6,211 nt of DNA from Desulfobulbaceae bacterium (GTDB taxonomy: Bacteria > Desulfobacterota > Desulfobulbia > Desulfobulbales > Desulfocapsaceae), in NCBI GenBank assembly GCA_030632405.1, contig DAOVUU010000165.1, positions 1-6,211 on the forward strand. The letters run 5' to 3'. Positions within the stretch are counted from its first letter, which is position 1; every line of letters begins with the position of its first letter. Position numbers and translations under genes: made by a program. This document shows, piece by piece, positions 6,207 to 6,211 of the stretch. The notes under the pieces were generated by a model. That model worked only from the letters and a program-made list of their open reading frames with translations, ran no database searches and was not told the DNA's origin.

Positions 6207-6211
6207 TTGAT

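Overview
The window looks like a chromosomal metabolic region of an anaerobic Desulfobacterota (former Deltaproteobacteria) member, most likely a sulfate reducer. The evidence is a combination of gene families: a trimethylamine-methyltransferase-like (MttB) protein, a complete tripartite TRAP importer, a SerB carrying N-terminal ACT-like regions, and a small DsrE-family protein of a type I associate with sulfate reducers. Base composition is moderate and even, by eye. The assignment is from remembered family distribution, not from a database match.

Layout: (1) bases 1-927, plus strand, hold the C-terminal two thirds of an MttB-family methyltransferase that enters from the left edge. (2) Bases 928-1313 are a 386-base non-coding gap with a small hairpin, a long imperfect inverted repeat and a strong Shine-Dalgarno site at its right end. 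(3) Bases 1314-4553, plus strand, hold a TRAP operon in the order binding protein, small permease, large permease. It resembles the TakP/FcbT1 (2-oxo acid / chloroaromatic / mannitol-type) branch. A perfect 12-bp hairpin lies between the first two genes. (4) Bases 4550-5779, minus strand, hold serB, which converges on the large permease so tightly that both stop codons share the tetranucleotide CTAG. (5) Bases 5847-6194, minus strand, hold a DsrE-like protein just upstream of serB and possibly cotranscribed with it.

How the parts work together: the Tat-exported binding protein captures a small organic anion in the periplasm and delivers it to the QM membrane complex, which imports it with an ion gradient, usually Na+. 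The methyltransferase next door may demethylate a quaternary or tertiary amine and pass the methyl group to a corrinoid protein. Whether the two are linked (importer feeding methyltransferase) cannot be decided here, because a long gap separates them. SerB completes serine biosynthesis and has no evident link to the transporter. I see no mobile element, CRISPR array, tRNA or rRNA, and no clearly new biological system. The points of most interest are the intercistronic hairpin, the CTAG stop overlap, the insertion in the large permease, the sense codon near where pyrrolysine might be expected, and the inverted repeat in the gap.
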